DNA of 64,000 nt, taken from positions 372,001 through 436,000 of the forward strand of contig CBDBKI010000005.1 in the NCBI GenBank assembly GCA_965206615.1, given 5' to 3'. The notes below the pieces were generated by a model, which saw nothing but the letters and a program-made list of their open reading frames with translations, made no database searches and was not told the origin of the DNA. The position numbers were made by a program, and so were the translations under genes. This DNA comes from VXNE01 sp965206615 (GTDB lineage: Bacteria > Pseudomonadota > Gammaproteobacteria > Pseudomonadales > Azotimanducaceae). Of the stretch, positions 53,502-61,932 are shown piece by piece (the stretch's first letter is position 1; each line of letters starts with the position of its first letter).

Positions 53502-53907
53502 ATGCCCGCCACCCGCGTATCCGGACTCGTGCCCATGCTGATCTGCGAGGACGTCCAGGAAGCACTGGCCTTCTACACGGACGTGCTCGGCTTCGAGGTG
53601 CGCGACCGCATGGACGACGTGGGGCGGAGCGGGCTGGGCGTCGATCGAGTGTGGCGGCGCCCGCCTCATGCTGGCAAGCCCGACCTACATTCCCCTGGCG
53701 CCCCGGATCGGCGGCCGCCATCCCCAGGCGCTGCACTACGTGTATGTCGACGATGTGGCGGCGCTGCACCGCTCCGTCACGGAGACGGGCTGGCCGGCGA
53801 CCGACCTCGTCGTTCGGTTCTACGGCATGCAGGAGTTCGAAACCACCGATCCGGCCGGGCATGTGCTGGTGTTCGGCGAGGACACCGACGAGACGCCGGC
53901 CGTGTAG
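53502..53907 (+). pseudogene. VOC-family (glyoxalase-like) gene with a frameshift
   Basis: Codons 53502 to ~53631 encode PMLICEDVQEALAFYTDVLG and FEVRDRMDDVGRSG, a VOC N-terminal half. From ~53633 the fitting sequence is one base out of frame (WASIECGGARLMLASPTYIP, HYVYVDDVAALHRSVTETGW, FETTDPAGHVLVFGEDTDE). One extra base in GGGCTGGG explains it. Either a recent pseudogene or a read error. The TAG stop belongs to a REP. Confidence 0.75.
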
Positions 53908-54109
53908 GGGCGACCCTTGCGGTCGCCCGCTCGCGGACGCGCGAGAAACGATTCGGTCCCGAAACCGTACACGGTCCCGCGGCGGGCGTTGCAGGGGACG
54001 GGCTTGTCCCGTCCCGTTCTCGAATGCCGTACACGCTTCGAGACGGGCGACCACAAGGGTCGCCCCTACACCCATCCGGCGGGATGGGCCGCGACCGTAG
54101 GTCGCGCTA
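53904..54109. repeat. Cluster of REP elements between VOC and TonB receptor genes
   Basis: From left to right: GTAG-headed GGGCGACC/GGTCGCCC hairpin (53904-53928); a GGGACGGG-type hairpin near 53994-54018; an inverted GGGCGACC-ACAAG-GGTCGCCC unit ending CTAC (54045-54069); and a half family-2 hairpin CGCGACC/GGTCGCG ending CTAG (to 54110). The first supplies TAG for the VOC gene, and the last supplies TAG for the receptor gene on the minus strand. Confidence 0.85.
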
Positions 54110-56500
54110 GCGCCCCAGGCGGTGCGTCACCTCAAGCCGGAACCGTCGCGGCTCGGCCCAGTACTTCGTGTTCGTGCCGACGTCGCCAGGTGCCGTCAGG
54201 TCAACCGCACCCAGGTAGTACAACCGCCCCAGCAGATTGTTGCCGGTGAGGGAGATGCTGGTCTGGCCGTTCGGGAGCGCCCACACGAAGCGGGCGTCCA
54301 GCAGGCCATACTTGCCCTGGCGGGAACTCTGCAGCGTCTCGAGCGTGTTGTAGGTGCGTCCGCGGAAGGCCCAGCCGACCTGTCCGGCAAGCGTGCCGCC
54401 GTTGGCGAGCACCTGGGTCTTGCCCAGCGCGAGGCTGTATGTGTACGGCGCGCCACGGATGGTCTCCGTGTCGGACAGGTCGCGCTCGACGATGAGGGGC
54501 GGCTGCCCGATCATGCCGAGGTTGTCCTGGACCGTGAACTCGTCGTAATCGCCGTTCATCAAGCCGAACGTTCCCTGGGTGTACCAGTGCGCCGGCAGTT
54601 CGACCCGGAACTCACCCTCGACGCCGAAGAGGGTCGCCTCCTGGGCGTTGATCAGGTCCGCCGTCGGAAAGCCGTTCACGATGCGGCTCACGGTGATCTG
54701 CTGATTCTCGTAGGTGTTGTGGAAAGCCGTGATGTTGAGCAGCCGGGTGCCGTTCGCCCAGGTCGACTTGATGCCGCCTTCCCAGTTGCCGGAAATCTCG
54801 GGGTCGTACGGCCGTATATTCACGTCCTGGTTGAAGCCGCCGCTCGAGTACCCCTTGCTCCAGCCGAAGTAGAGCATCACGTTGTCCGCCAGGTCCCAGC
54901 TCAGGATCGCGCGGGGCGTGACTTCGGTGAAGGAGACATCGTCGGAGCAGGTCGTGCCGTTGCGTAGCGGCCCGGCTCCCGGGCGGCAGCTATGGCCTGG
55001 AATGGGCTCGCCGACGGCGTAGTACTGCACATCGGCGCGCTCGAACTCGCGCTTGTCGCGGGAGTAGCGCGCGCCGGCGGTCAGGGACCATGCGTCCGCG
55101 AACCTCCAGGTGACCTCGCCGAAGACCGCCTGCGAGGCGTTGGTACCGTCCAACGTCTGGTTGCGGCTGCCGCTTGCTTGGAAAGCACCCTGCACAAAAG
55201 CGCCCAGGGGAACTCCGGGAATAAAGGGCGCGCAGAAGACGGGCCAGACCGCACAGTCGGGCGGCACCGCCCCGCGGAGGAGGGGCACGTCCAGGTTGAT
55301 GACGTTGTTTTCCTCGAACGCGTACACGCCGATCACCCAGTCGAGCCGGTCGTTCATGGCGATGCCGGACAGGCGGAACTCCTGGGACCACTGCTCGCCA
55401 TCGTCATCCGTCGTGCCGAGAACCTCGAGCAGCGAAACGGTTCCCACGGCGTCGGTCCCCCAGCCCCAGCTACCGTTGTAGCTGGTGAGATCCCGGAACG
55501 AGGTGATGGAGGTGAGATCCGCGAAGCCCAGGTCGACGGACAGGTCCAGGGTGGCACTGTAGGTCTCGGCGTCGCTGCTGTTGTCCGGGTCGTTGTCGTT
55601 GGACCGGTAGGGGGACGAGCCGATACAAGAGTTGCGCAGTTCATCGTAGGCGTTGAAGACCCAGGTCGCCCACATGAGGCTGAAGGGCGCCGTGTCGGCG
55701 CCGTTCGGCGGCCCGCCCCACTCGCACGAACCGAGCAGGGCAGTCTCGTCGGCCCGGTACGCCTCGATGACCAGATCGGCGTGGACGCGATCATTCGGGG
55801 TCCAGCGGAAGGACGCCCTGGCGCTCATCGAGTTCTCGTCGCCCCAATCCTCGCCGGCGCCGACGTTCCTGACGTAACCGTCGGCCTCGCGGCTCTGGAA
55901 CGCCAGGCGGGCGGCGAGTACGTCGTTGAGCGGGAGGTTGACCATGCCCTCGACTCGACGGGCGTTGTCGTTGCCGATACCGGCGCCCACCGAGTAGTCG
56001 AACTCGTTCGTGGGCCGGTTGCTGATGACGTGCACCAGTCCCGCCGTGGTATTGCGCCCGAACAGCGTCCCCTGCGGACCGCGCAGCACCTCCACGCGGT
56101 TGATGTCCAGGAAGTCGAAGACACCGCCCTGCGGCCGGCCGAGGTAGACACCGTCGACGTAGGTGCCGATCTTCGGGTCCTGCGATGGCGACCAGTTGAC
56201 CTGGCCGATGCCCCGCAGGAACACGTTCGCGGTGTTCCGCGCAACGCCCGATTGACCGAAGTTCATGTTGGGCGTGAGCCGGGTCAGGTCGGTCAGGTCG
56301 TCCGCGGAGCGGTCCTTGAGTGCTTCACCGGCCAGCGCGGTCACGGGAATGGGCACGTCCTGGACCGTCTCCTCCCGTCGCCGCGCGGTGACGGTGATTT
56401 CCTCGATCACCTGGGCGCCTTCTTCGGGCGCCTCGGCGTACACGGGCGGGGCGGCCAAAGCCGCTCCTGCCAGCAGGGCGAACATCGGTGTGAATCGCAT
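54107..56500 (-). CDS. TonB-dependent outer-membrane receptor
   Basis: A 797-aa protein with a signal peptide (MRFTPMFALLAGAALAAPPV), TonB box region EEITVTARRREETVQDVPIP, plug with INRVEVLRGPQGTLFGRNTT, and a long barrel ending PRRFRLEVTHRLGR. Similar in overall type to the receptor at 17706 but with GC content like the chromosome. The substrate is unknown. ATG 56500 gives the signal peptide directly. The stop TAG lies inside a repeat, so the last residue or two may not be native. Confidence 0.93.
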   Translation of the reverse strand: MRFTPMFALLAGAALAAPPVYAEAPEEGAQVIEEITVTARRREETVQDVPIPVTALAGEALKDRSADDLTDLTRLTPNMNFGQSGVARNTANVFLRGIGQVNWSPSQDPKIGTYVDGVYLGRPQGGVFDFLDINRVEVLRGPQGTLFGRNTTAGLVHVISNRPTNEFDYSVGAGIGNDNARRVEGMVNLPLNDVLAARLAFQSREADGYVRNVGAGEDWGDENSMSARASFRWTPNDRVHADLVIEAYRADETALLGSCEWGGPPNGADTAPFSLMWATWVFNAYDELRNSCIGSSPYRSNDNDPDNSSDAETYSATLDLSVDLGFADLTSITSFRDLTSYNGSWGWGTDAVGTVSLLEVLGTTDDDGEQWSQEFRLSGIAMNDRLDWVIGVYAFEENNVINLDVPLLRGAVPPDCAVWPVFCAPFIPGVPLGAFVQGAFQASGSRNQTLDGTNASQAVFGEVTWRFADAWSLTAGARYSRDKREFERADVQYYAVGEPIPGHSCRPGAGPLRNGTTCSDDVSFTEVTPRAILSWDLADNVMLYFGWSKGYSSGGFNQDVNIRPYDPEISGNWEGGIKSTWANGTRLLNITAFHNTYENQQITVSRIVNGFPTADLINAQEATLFGVEGEFRVELPAHWYTQGTFGLMNGDYDEFTVQDNLGMIGQPPLIVERDLSDTETIRGAPYTYSLALGKTQVLANGGTLAGQVGWAFRGRTYNTLETLQSSRQGKYGLLDARFVWALPNGQTSISLTGNNLLGRLYYLGAVDLTAPGDVGTNTKYWAEPRRFRLEVTHRLGR

Positions 56501-56651
56501 CGTTACGGTTTCCCTTCGGAATATTGCGCGCATGTTACGGGTTGGGGGCCGCAGGCGCACGCACAAATCGCCCCGATATGGGGCGCGGGCTGGAGGCCGC
56601 CGCGAGCCGCGAAATCCGACGTCTCGCGATGGCGCCTGCAGCCCGCCCCGT

Positions 56652-57923
56652 TCAGGAGACGGACACCCCCTTCGGCGCCCGCTGCTTCATGAAGCCGAAC
56701 ATGTAGCCGGCGATCCGTCGGATCTGGATCTCCTCCGATCCTTCGGTGATCCGGTACCGGCGGTGGTGCCGATAGATGTGCTCGAAGGGCTTGTGGCGGG
56801 AATACCCGAGCCCGCCGTGCACCTGCATGGCGCGGTCCGCGGCCTCGCAGCACAGGCGATTCGCCTGGTAGTTGCACATCGACACCTTGTCGGACACCGA
56901 GAAGGCGCCATAGGTATCCATCTGCCAGGCGGTCTTGTGGATGAGCGCCCGGAGCATCTCGCACTGGGTTTGGAGTTCGGCGAGCGGGAACTGGATGGCC
57001 TGGTTCTGGGCAAGGGGCTTGCCGAAGGGCTTGCGCACCTTCGCGTAGGCCACGGACTCGTCGATGCAGAACTGCGCCGCGCCCAGGCTCGATGCGGCCT
57101 GGCGGATGCGGTTCTCGTTGAAGAAATGCTGCACCACCTGCAGACCCGTGCCCTCGCCGCCGAAGATGGCGTCATGGGGGACGCGCACGTTGTCGAGCGA
57201 GATGCGGCCGTGGTCCGTCGGCATGTTGAACGTCCAGAGCATCTCCTCGACCTTGAATCCCTCCGCGTTCGTCGGCGTCAGGAAGGCGGTAATGCCGCCG
57301 CCGTCGCCGGCCTTGCCCGCCGTGCGGGCCATGATCATGTCGTATTTGGCCTTGTGGATGCCGGTGTTCCAGGTCTTGGCGCCGTTGACGATCCACTCGT
57401 CGCCGTCGCGCTCGGCGTGGGTCTCCATGTGCGTTGCGTCGGAGCCGTGCTCCGGTTCGGTGATGCCGAAGGCGAAGCCCCGCCGCCCCTCCGCGAGGTC
57501 GTCGATCCACTCGGCCTTCTGTTCCTCGGTGCCGTAGTTGAGCATCAGCAGCAGGCCGACGTTGTTGCCGACGATCGAGTGCTCGGTCTGGAGATCGTTG
57601 TGCAGCCCCAGCCCCTTCGCGGCCAGGTGCTCACGGATGACGGCCATGCCGAGGTTCGTGCCTTCCCGTCCGCCGTACTCCTGCGGGAACGGGTAACGGT
57701 AGTGCCCGGCCGCGTCGGCGCGCCGTCGGGCCTCGCCCATCAGGGCTTCCCACCCCTCGTTCGGCAACCCGCCGCGCTCCCAGTCCGTGCGCGCGTCCTC
57801 GCGCCGGTGGTCGAAGAAGCGGATGTTGTCGTCGGCTTGCTCAAGGGGCTTGATCTCGCGCTCGATGAAGTCGTCGAGTTCGACGAGGTAGTCAAGCAGG
57901 TCGGCGGGGATGTCGAAGTTCAT
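56652..57923 (-). CDS. Acyl-CoA dehydrogenase family protein
   Basis: A 423-aa flavoprotein. FAFGITEPEHGSDATHMETH and WIVNGAKTWNTGIHKAKYDM form the FAD/acyl site; RIRQAASSLGAAQFCIDESV and MQVHGGLGYSRHKPFEHIYR complete the C-terminal domain, with RRYRITEGSEEIQIRRIAGY at the end. The catalytic Glu region reads ITEGSEE. It desaturates an acyl-CoA. ATG 57923 matches the family start (MNFDIPADLL). It is divergent from the glutathione peroxidase gene. Confidence 0.92.
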   Translation of the reverse strand: MNFDIPADLLDYLVELDDFIEREIKPLEQADDNIRFFDHRREDARTDWERGGLPNEGWEALMGEARRRADAAGHYRYPFPQEYGGREGTNLGMAVIREHLAAKGLGLHNDLQTEHSIVGNNVGLLLMLNYGTEEQKAEWIDDLAEGRRGFAFGITEPEHGSDATHMETHAERDGDEWIVNGAKTWNTGIHKAKYDMIMARTAGKAGDGGGITAFLTPTNAEGFKVEEMLWTFNMPTDHGRISLDNVRVPHDAIFGGEGTGLQVVQHFFNENRIRQAASSLGAAQFCIDESVAYAKVRKPFGKPLAQNQAIQFPLAELQTQCEMLRALIHKTAWQMDTYGAFSVSDKVSMCNYQANRLCCEAADRAMQVHGGLGYSRHKPFEHIYRHHRRYRITEGSEEIQIRRIAGYMFGFMKQRAPKGVSVS

Positions 57924-58092
57924 CTGGGGGTCGTCCGCGAGTGGCTGGCGGCGGGAGGGTAAGCGACTGTGGGCGTCTGGTCCATGTGCACGGCTTGCAC
58001 GGGAGAAATATCGGCGTTCGTGTGAATGCAGGCATGGACTCCAACGCGCCCTCGCAATAGTCTCTTCTGGAAACCATTGCAGGCGACCGCCC

Positions 58093-58566
58093 ATGTCCGA
58101 GTTCCACGACCTGACCATGAACGCCATCACCGGCGAACCGGTGCCCTTCGAGCAGTACAAGGGAGGCGCCTGTCTGGTCGTCAATCTCGCCAGCCAATGA
58201 GGCCACACGCGCCAGTACGCAGGTCTGCGTACCCTGCAACTGGACGGCAAGGTGACCGTCCTCGGCTTCCCGTGCAACCAGTTCGGCGGGCAGGAACCCG
58301 GGACGAACGAGGAGATCCTCGAGTTCGCCCGATCTCGTTATGACGCGAACTTCCCGATGTTCGAGAAGGTGAGGGTCAAGGGAGCGCAGGCCTGCGAACT
58401 CTATCGCTACCTGACTGCGCGGAAGGAGAGCCCCAAGGCCAAGCCGGACATCGCGTGGAACTTCACCAAGTTCCTGGTCGGCCCGGACGGCGAGGTCCTG
58501 GCCCGCTACGAACCCCGCGTCACCCCCGAAGAGATCGCCGGAGACCTGGCCAGCCACGGCCTGTAG
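58093..58566 (+). CDS. Selenocysteine-containing glutathione peroxidase (in-frame UGA)
   Basis: A 157-residue reading frame if TGA 58198-58200 is read as selenocysteine (U36). Before it: CLVVNLASQ; after it, in the same frame: GHTRQYAGLRTLQLDGK, GFPCNQFGGQEPGTNEEI, FPMFEKVRVKGAQA and WNFTKFLVGPDGEVL. The TGA sits exactly at the catalytic Cys/Sec of the GPx tetrad; the others are Q67, W122 and N123. Codon use and conservation are normal on both sides, so this is not a decayed gene. It should reduce peroxides with a thiol. A hairpin fitting a bacterial SECIS follows the TGA. The final TAG comes from a REP. Confidence 0.88.
58215..58232 (+). promoter_or_regulatory. Candidate bacterial SECIS stem-loop
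   Basis: GTACGCA (58215-58221), loop GGTC (58222-58225), TGCGTAC (58226-58232): a perfect 7-bp stem with G at the first two loop positions, 21 nt after the UGA. Bacterial SECIS elements recruit SelB from a hairpin just downstream of the UGA, with a loop guanine at about this distance. It is coding sequence as well. Confidence 0.7.
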
Positions 58567-58640
58567 GGGACGCCCTTGTGGCGTCCCGTCCCGAATTCGT
58601 GCACGGCCGTGACACGGGCGACCGCGAGGGTCGCCCCTAC
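58563..58640. repeat. REP pair (BIME) after the glutathione peroxidase gene
   Basis: GTAG heads stem GGGACGCC, loop CTTGT, stem GGCGTCCC; a linker with CCGAATTCGTGCACGGCC follows; then the inverted unit GGGCGACC-GCGAG-GGTCGCCC ends in CTAC (58616-58640). The linker closely resembles that at 6695-6715. The peroxidase stop codon is the TAG of the head. Confidence 0.85.
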
Positions 58641-58726
58641 GATTCGCGCGGTGCCACACGCTGACGCGCGCTTCGGCGCGCGCCATGTACACTCGCCCTG
58701 AACGAACGACCCGCGAGACCGCATTC

Positions 58727-60664
58727 ATGGCAGAACAGAGCGCATCCGCGCCGGAACCGGCACCCACCCCGACCGTGCATCCGCTGGAACCGTGTAGCGG
58801 CGAGGAGCTTCAACGCGCGGCATCCATTCTCATCGCGAGCGGCGAACTCAGCGACAACGCCCCGCTGTCCTGCGGCTTCCTCGTCGAACCCGCGAAGGAC
58901 GCGGTCGCGAACTTCCAGCCGGGCACGGCCGTCGAGCGCGTCGTGCGGCTCGCCGGACACGATCACGAGCGCCGCCAGAGCTACGACGCCCGCGTGTCGC
59001 TCACCCAGGGCACGCTCCAGTCCCTCGACTGGGTCGAGACGGGGCAGGCCTCGGTCTGGCTCGCGGATTTCTTCCCCGTCCGCGACGTCGTCCGAGCCAG
59101 TCCCGAGTGGCAGGACGCCATGCGCAGGCGCGGCATCGAGGATCTCGACCTGGTGCACGTCGAAGGCTGGGTGACGGTGGACTTCCCGGCGGACTTTCCG
59201 GCGGACGCGCGCGTCATGCGGGCCATCTTCTTTCTCCACGACGACCCCGAAGACAACCACTACGCGCGGCCCATCCAGAACGTCGTGGCCTACGTCGACC
59301 TCGGAACCCGCCGGGCGATCATCGAGGATCACGGCGTGGTCCCGGTGCCGACCGCACCGGGCGAGTACGCGGCGGACCGTGTCGAGAGCCTGCGGCAGGA
59401 TCTGCGTCCGCTCGAGATCACGCAGCCGGAAGGTCCGAGCTTCGAGGTCGAGGGCCACTGCATCCGCTGGCAGAAGTGGCAACTGCGCGTCTCGCTCCAC
59501 CCCCTCGAGGGGCTCGCCCTGCACGATATCCGCTACGACGACGACGGCAACGAGCGCCGCATTCTCCACCGGGCCGCGCTCTCGGACATGATCGTCCCCT
59601 ACGGCGAGCCCGGGGTGATGCACAGCTGGAAGAACGCGCTGGACGCCGCCGAGGCCGGCCTGGGACAGCTGTCGAACTCGCTGACGCTCGGCTGCGACTG
59701 CCTCGGGGAGATCCATTACTTCCATGCCGACAAGCTCCTCCCCAACGGGAAAACGGCGCACGCGCCGAACGCGATCTGCCTGCACGAAGAGGACTACGGC
59801 GTCCTCTGGAAGCACACCGGCTCCTCCATCGACGGCAAGCCGCGCCCGGAGGTGCGGCGCTCGCGCCGCCTGGTCGTGAGCGCTTTCAGCACGCTCGGCA
59901 ACTACGACTATGGCTTCTACTGGTACTTCTACCTGGACGGCACGATCCAGCACGAGATCAAGCTGACGGGCATGGTCGCCGTGTCCGCCGTGAACGACGG
60001 GGCCGGCTCGGAGTACGCCCCGCTGGTCGCTCCCGGCATCACGTCCCCCATACACCAGCACCTGTTCTGCTACCGGCTGGATTTCGACCTCGATGGCGAG
60101 CGCAACTCCGTCTACGAGGTCGATGTGGAGCCGGTGCCCCGGAGCGAAGTACCCTCCGGCACGGCGTTCCGCTCCGTGAGCCGCCTGCTGCGCACCGAAC
60201 AGGAAGCGCGGCGGGACATCGACCCGGCGCGCGGCCGCACGTGGCGCGTGGTGAATCCCAACGTCCACAACGGCCTCGGAACGCCCGTCGGGTACAAGCT
60301 GCTGCCGCACGCGACGCCGACGATCCTGGCCGACGACGATTCGGTGCACGGACAGCGCGGCGCCTTCGCGCGGCACAACCTCTGGGTGACGCCCTACTCC
60401 CCCGACGAGATGGATGCCGGCGCGGGGCCGTTCTCCTACCACCATCCGGGCGGTGCGGGCCTGCCGGCGTTCACCGCGGCGGATCGCTCCATCGAGAACA
60501 CCGACATCGTGCTCTGGCACAGCTTCGGTGTCACGCACACGCCGCGTCCGGAGGACTGGCCGGTGATGCCCGTCGAGTACGCGGGTTTCACGCTCCTGCC
60601 GGTCGGGTTCTTCGACCGCAACCCCGCCATCGACGTGCCGCCCAACCACGGGCACGCGTCCTGA
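58727..60664 (+). CDS. Copper amine oxidase (primary-amine oxidase)
   Basis: A 645-aa protein. The topaquinone precursor is Y393 in TLGNYDYGFYW (TxxNYD/E motif), copper ligands are H443 and H445 in PIHQHLFCYRL, and the third His lies in WHSFGVTHTPRPEDWPVMPV. It oxidises primary amines to aldehydes with release of NH3 and H2O2; no signal peptide is seen, so it should be cytoplasmic. ATG 58727 gives a disordered short N-terminus. Two PhyH genes follow. Confidence 0.93.
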   Translation: MAEQSASAPEPAPTPTVHPLEPCSGEELQRAASILIASGELSDNAPLSCGFLVEPAKDAVANFQPGTAVERVVRLAGHDHERRQSYDARVSLTQGTLQSLDWVETGQASVWLADFFPVRDVVRASPEWQDAMRRRGIEDLDLVHVEGWVTVDFPADFPADARVMRAIFFLHDDPEDNHYARPIQNVVAYVDLGTRRAIIEDHGVVPVPTAPGEYAADRVESLRQDLRPLEITQPEGPSFEVEGHCIRWQKWQLRVSLHPLEGLALHDIRYDDDGNERRILHRAALSDMIVPYGEPGVMHSWKNALDAAEAGLGQLSNSLTLGCDCLGEIHYFHADKLLPNGKTAHAPNAICLHEEDYGVLWKHTGSSIDGKPRPEVRRSRRLVVSAFSTLGNYDYGFYWYFYLDGTIQHEIKLTGMVAVSAVNDGAGSEYAPLVAPGITSPIHQHLFCYRLDFDLDGERNSVYEVDVEPVPRSEVPSGTAFRSVSRLLRTEQEARRDIDPARGRTWRVVNPNVHNGLGTPVGYKLLPHATPTILADDDSVHGQRGAFARHNLWVTPYSPDEMDAGAGPFSYHHPGGAGLPAFTAADRSIENTDIVLWHSFGVTHTPRPEDWPVMPVEYAGFTLLPVGFFDRNPAIDVPPNHGHAS

Positions 60665-60686
60665 CGTACGAAGCCACGCCAACGGG

Positions 60687-61487
60687 ATGGCCGTGAACGT
60701 CGACGACGTGCGTCATCGAGTGGACCGGGACGGCTATGCGGTGGTGCCGGACTTCCTCGACGCGGAGACGGTGGACCGCGTGCGCCGCGGGCTGGCGCCG
60801 GTGTTCGACGCCATCGGCAGCCGGATGACGGAGGACCTCGGCAAGCAGACCGTCCACACGCACAACCTGCTGGCGAAAACGCGCGCCGTGGACGAAGTCC
60901 TCGTGGACGACCGGCTGCTCGGGCTGGTGGAAGCCATCCTCGGGCCGGACTTCCAGGTGTCCGGGGTGGCGGCCATGCGGCCGGGGCCCGGCGACCGCCG
61001 CCAGCGCATGCACCAGGACGACGGCCACTACCCGATCCCGCGCCCGCATCCGCCGCTGATCGTCAATACGCTGATCTCCCTGGATCCGTTCACGCGGGAG
61101 AACGGGGCCACCGAAGTCGTTCCGGGCAGCCATCGCTCGACCGACCGGGTCGATCCGGATGTGCCCACGGTGACGGTGGAGATGCCGGCAGGCGCCCTGC
61201 TGCTCTGGGAAGGCGCCCTCTGGCACCGGGGCGGAGGAAACTCGACGCAAGACGAGTATCGGCGTTCCATCAACGTCAACTTCAACCTGGCCTGGCTCAA
61301 ACAGCGCGAGAACCAGTTCATCGGCGTGCCGCCGGAGTTCGTGGTGGAGATGCCCGGGAGACTGCAGGCGCTGATCGGCTACAAGCTGACCAACTACGGC
61401 CTCGGCACGGTCGACTACCGGAACCCCATCGAGACCGTCAAGCGGCGGCTGGCCGAATGCAACGGCGGCGGAATCTCAGCCCCATGA
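60687..61487 (+). CDS. Phytanoyl-CoA dioxygenase (PhyH) family oxygenase
   Basis: A 266-aa Fe(II)/2-oxoglutarate oxygenase: VDRDGYAVVPDFLDAETVDR at the N-terminus, HxD in QRMHQDDGHYPIPRP, RENGATEVVPGSHRSTDRV, and the distal His in EGALWHRGGGNST. It begins 22 nt after the amine oxidase stop and is likely in the same operon. Substrate unknown. Confidence 0.9.
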   Translation: MAVNVDDVRHRVDRDGYAVVPDFLDAETVDRVRRGLAPVFDAIGSRMTEDLGKQTVHTHNLLAKTRAVDEVLVDDRLLGLVEAILGPDFQVSGVAAMRPGPGDRRQRMHQDDGHYPIPRPHPPLIVNTLISLDPFTRENGATEVVPGSHRSTDRVDPDVPTVTVEMPAGALLLWEGALWHRGGGNSTQDEYRRSINVNFNLAWLKQRENQFIGVPPEFVVEMPGRLQALIGYKLTNYGLGTVDYRNPIETVKRRLAECNGGGISAP

Positions 61488-61532
61488 CCCATCACCGGCG
61501 GCCCTGACCGCCGGGAAGTCACGCGGTGGGCA

Positions 61533-61691
61533 TCAACGGCCGGAGTGCTCGCGCAGAGTTTCCTCGTCGATCAGGGTCTGCCGGGCCGCCATCCTGACGA
61601 ACAGCTCCCCGTCCGGGCCGTGCGTCGTCCAGCCCATCGGGTCGTCGACCCCCATCAGGCGGCGGAAGCCGGCGGTTGCAGCCTCGGCCAT
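61533..61691 (-). CDS. Small hypothetical protein, 52 aa
   Basis: Starts MAEAATAGFRRLMGVDDPMG and ends MAARQTLIDEETLREHSGR. The strong AAGGAGG placed 7 nt before ATG 61691 argues that it is translated. Soluble; no family recognised. It stands antisense between two PhyH genes and could be a small accessory or regulator. Confidence 0.55.
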   Translation of the reverse strand: MAEAATAGFRRLMGVDDPMGWTTHGPDGELFVRMAARQTLIDEETLREHSGR

Positions 61692-61793
61692 GGCGGAGCC
61701 TCCTTCGGGTTGTGGAGTACGGTATATTCTGATACTGCCTGCGGTCGGCGGACTTGTCCTCCCACGGTCAATGGCTTGCACGGCCCCGGACGC

Positions 61794-61842
61794 GGGCGAC
61801 TGCCAGGGTCGGGGAACGGGCGACCACAAGGGTCGCCCCTAC
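61794..61842. repeat. Inverted REP, one degenerate and one complete copy
   Basis: A degenerate GGGCGACTGCCAGGGTCG (from 61794) is followed by the complete unit GGGCGACC-ACAAG-GGTCGCCC-CTAC (61818-61842). Here the repeat is between a small minus-strand gene and a plus-strand PhyH gene, thus not at a 3' end. Confidence 0.8.
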
Positions 61843-61932
61843 ATGCCCGCGGTCAGCGGCCTGCACGACCCGGACGACACCGGCTTGAGGCTGGTAGAAG
61901 CTGCTCCGAGCGGGGCGCCAGGGGATGGGAAC

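Noticed and set aside
58198..58200. TGA in the peroxidase gene as a nonsense mutation
   Set aside because: It lies exactly at the catalytic Cys/Sec codon, the downstream half is fully conserved in frame, and a SECIS-like stem follows.
58637..60682. 681-codon open frame on the minus strand opposite the copper amine oxidase
   Set aside because: The plus strand has all topaquinone and copper motifs; the antisense product has none.
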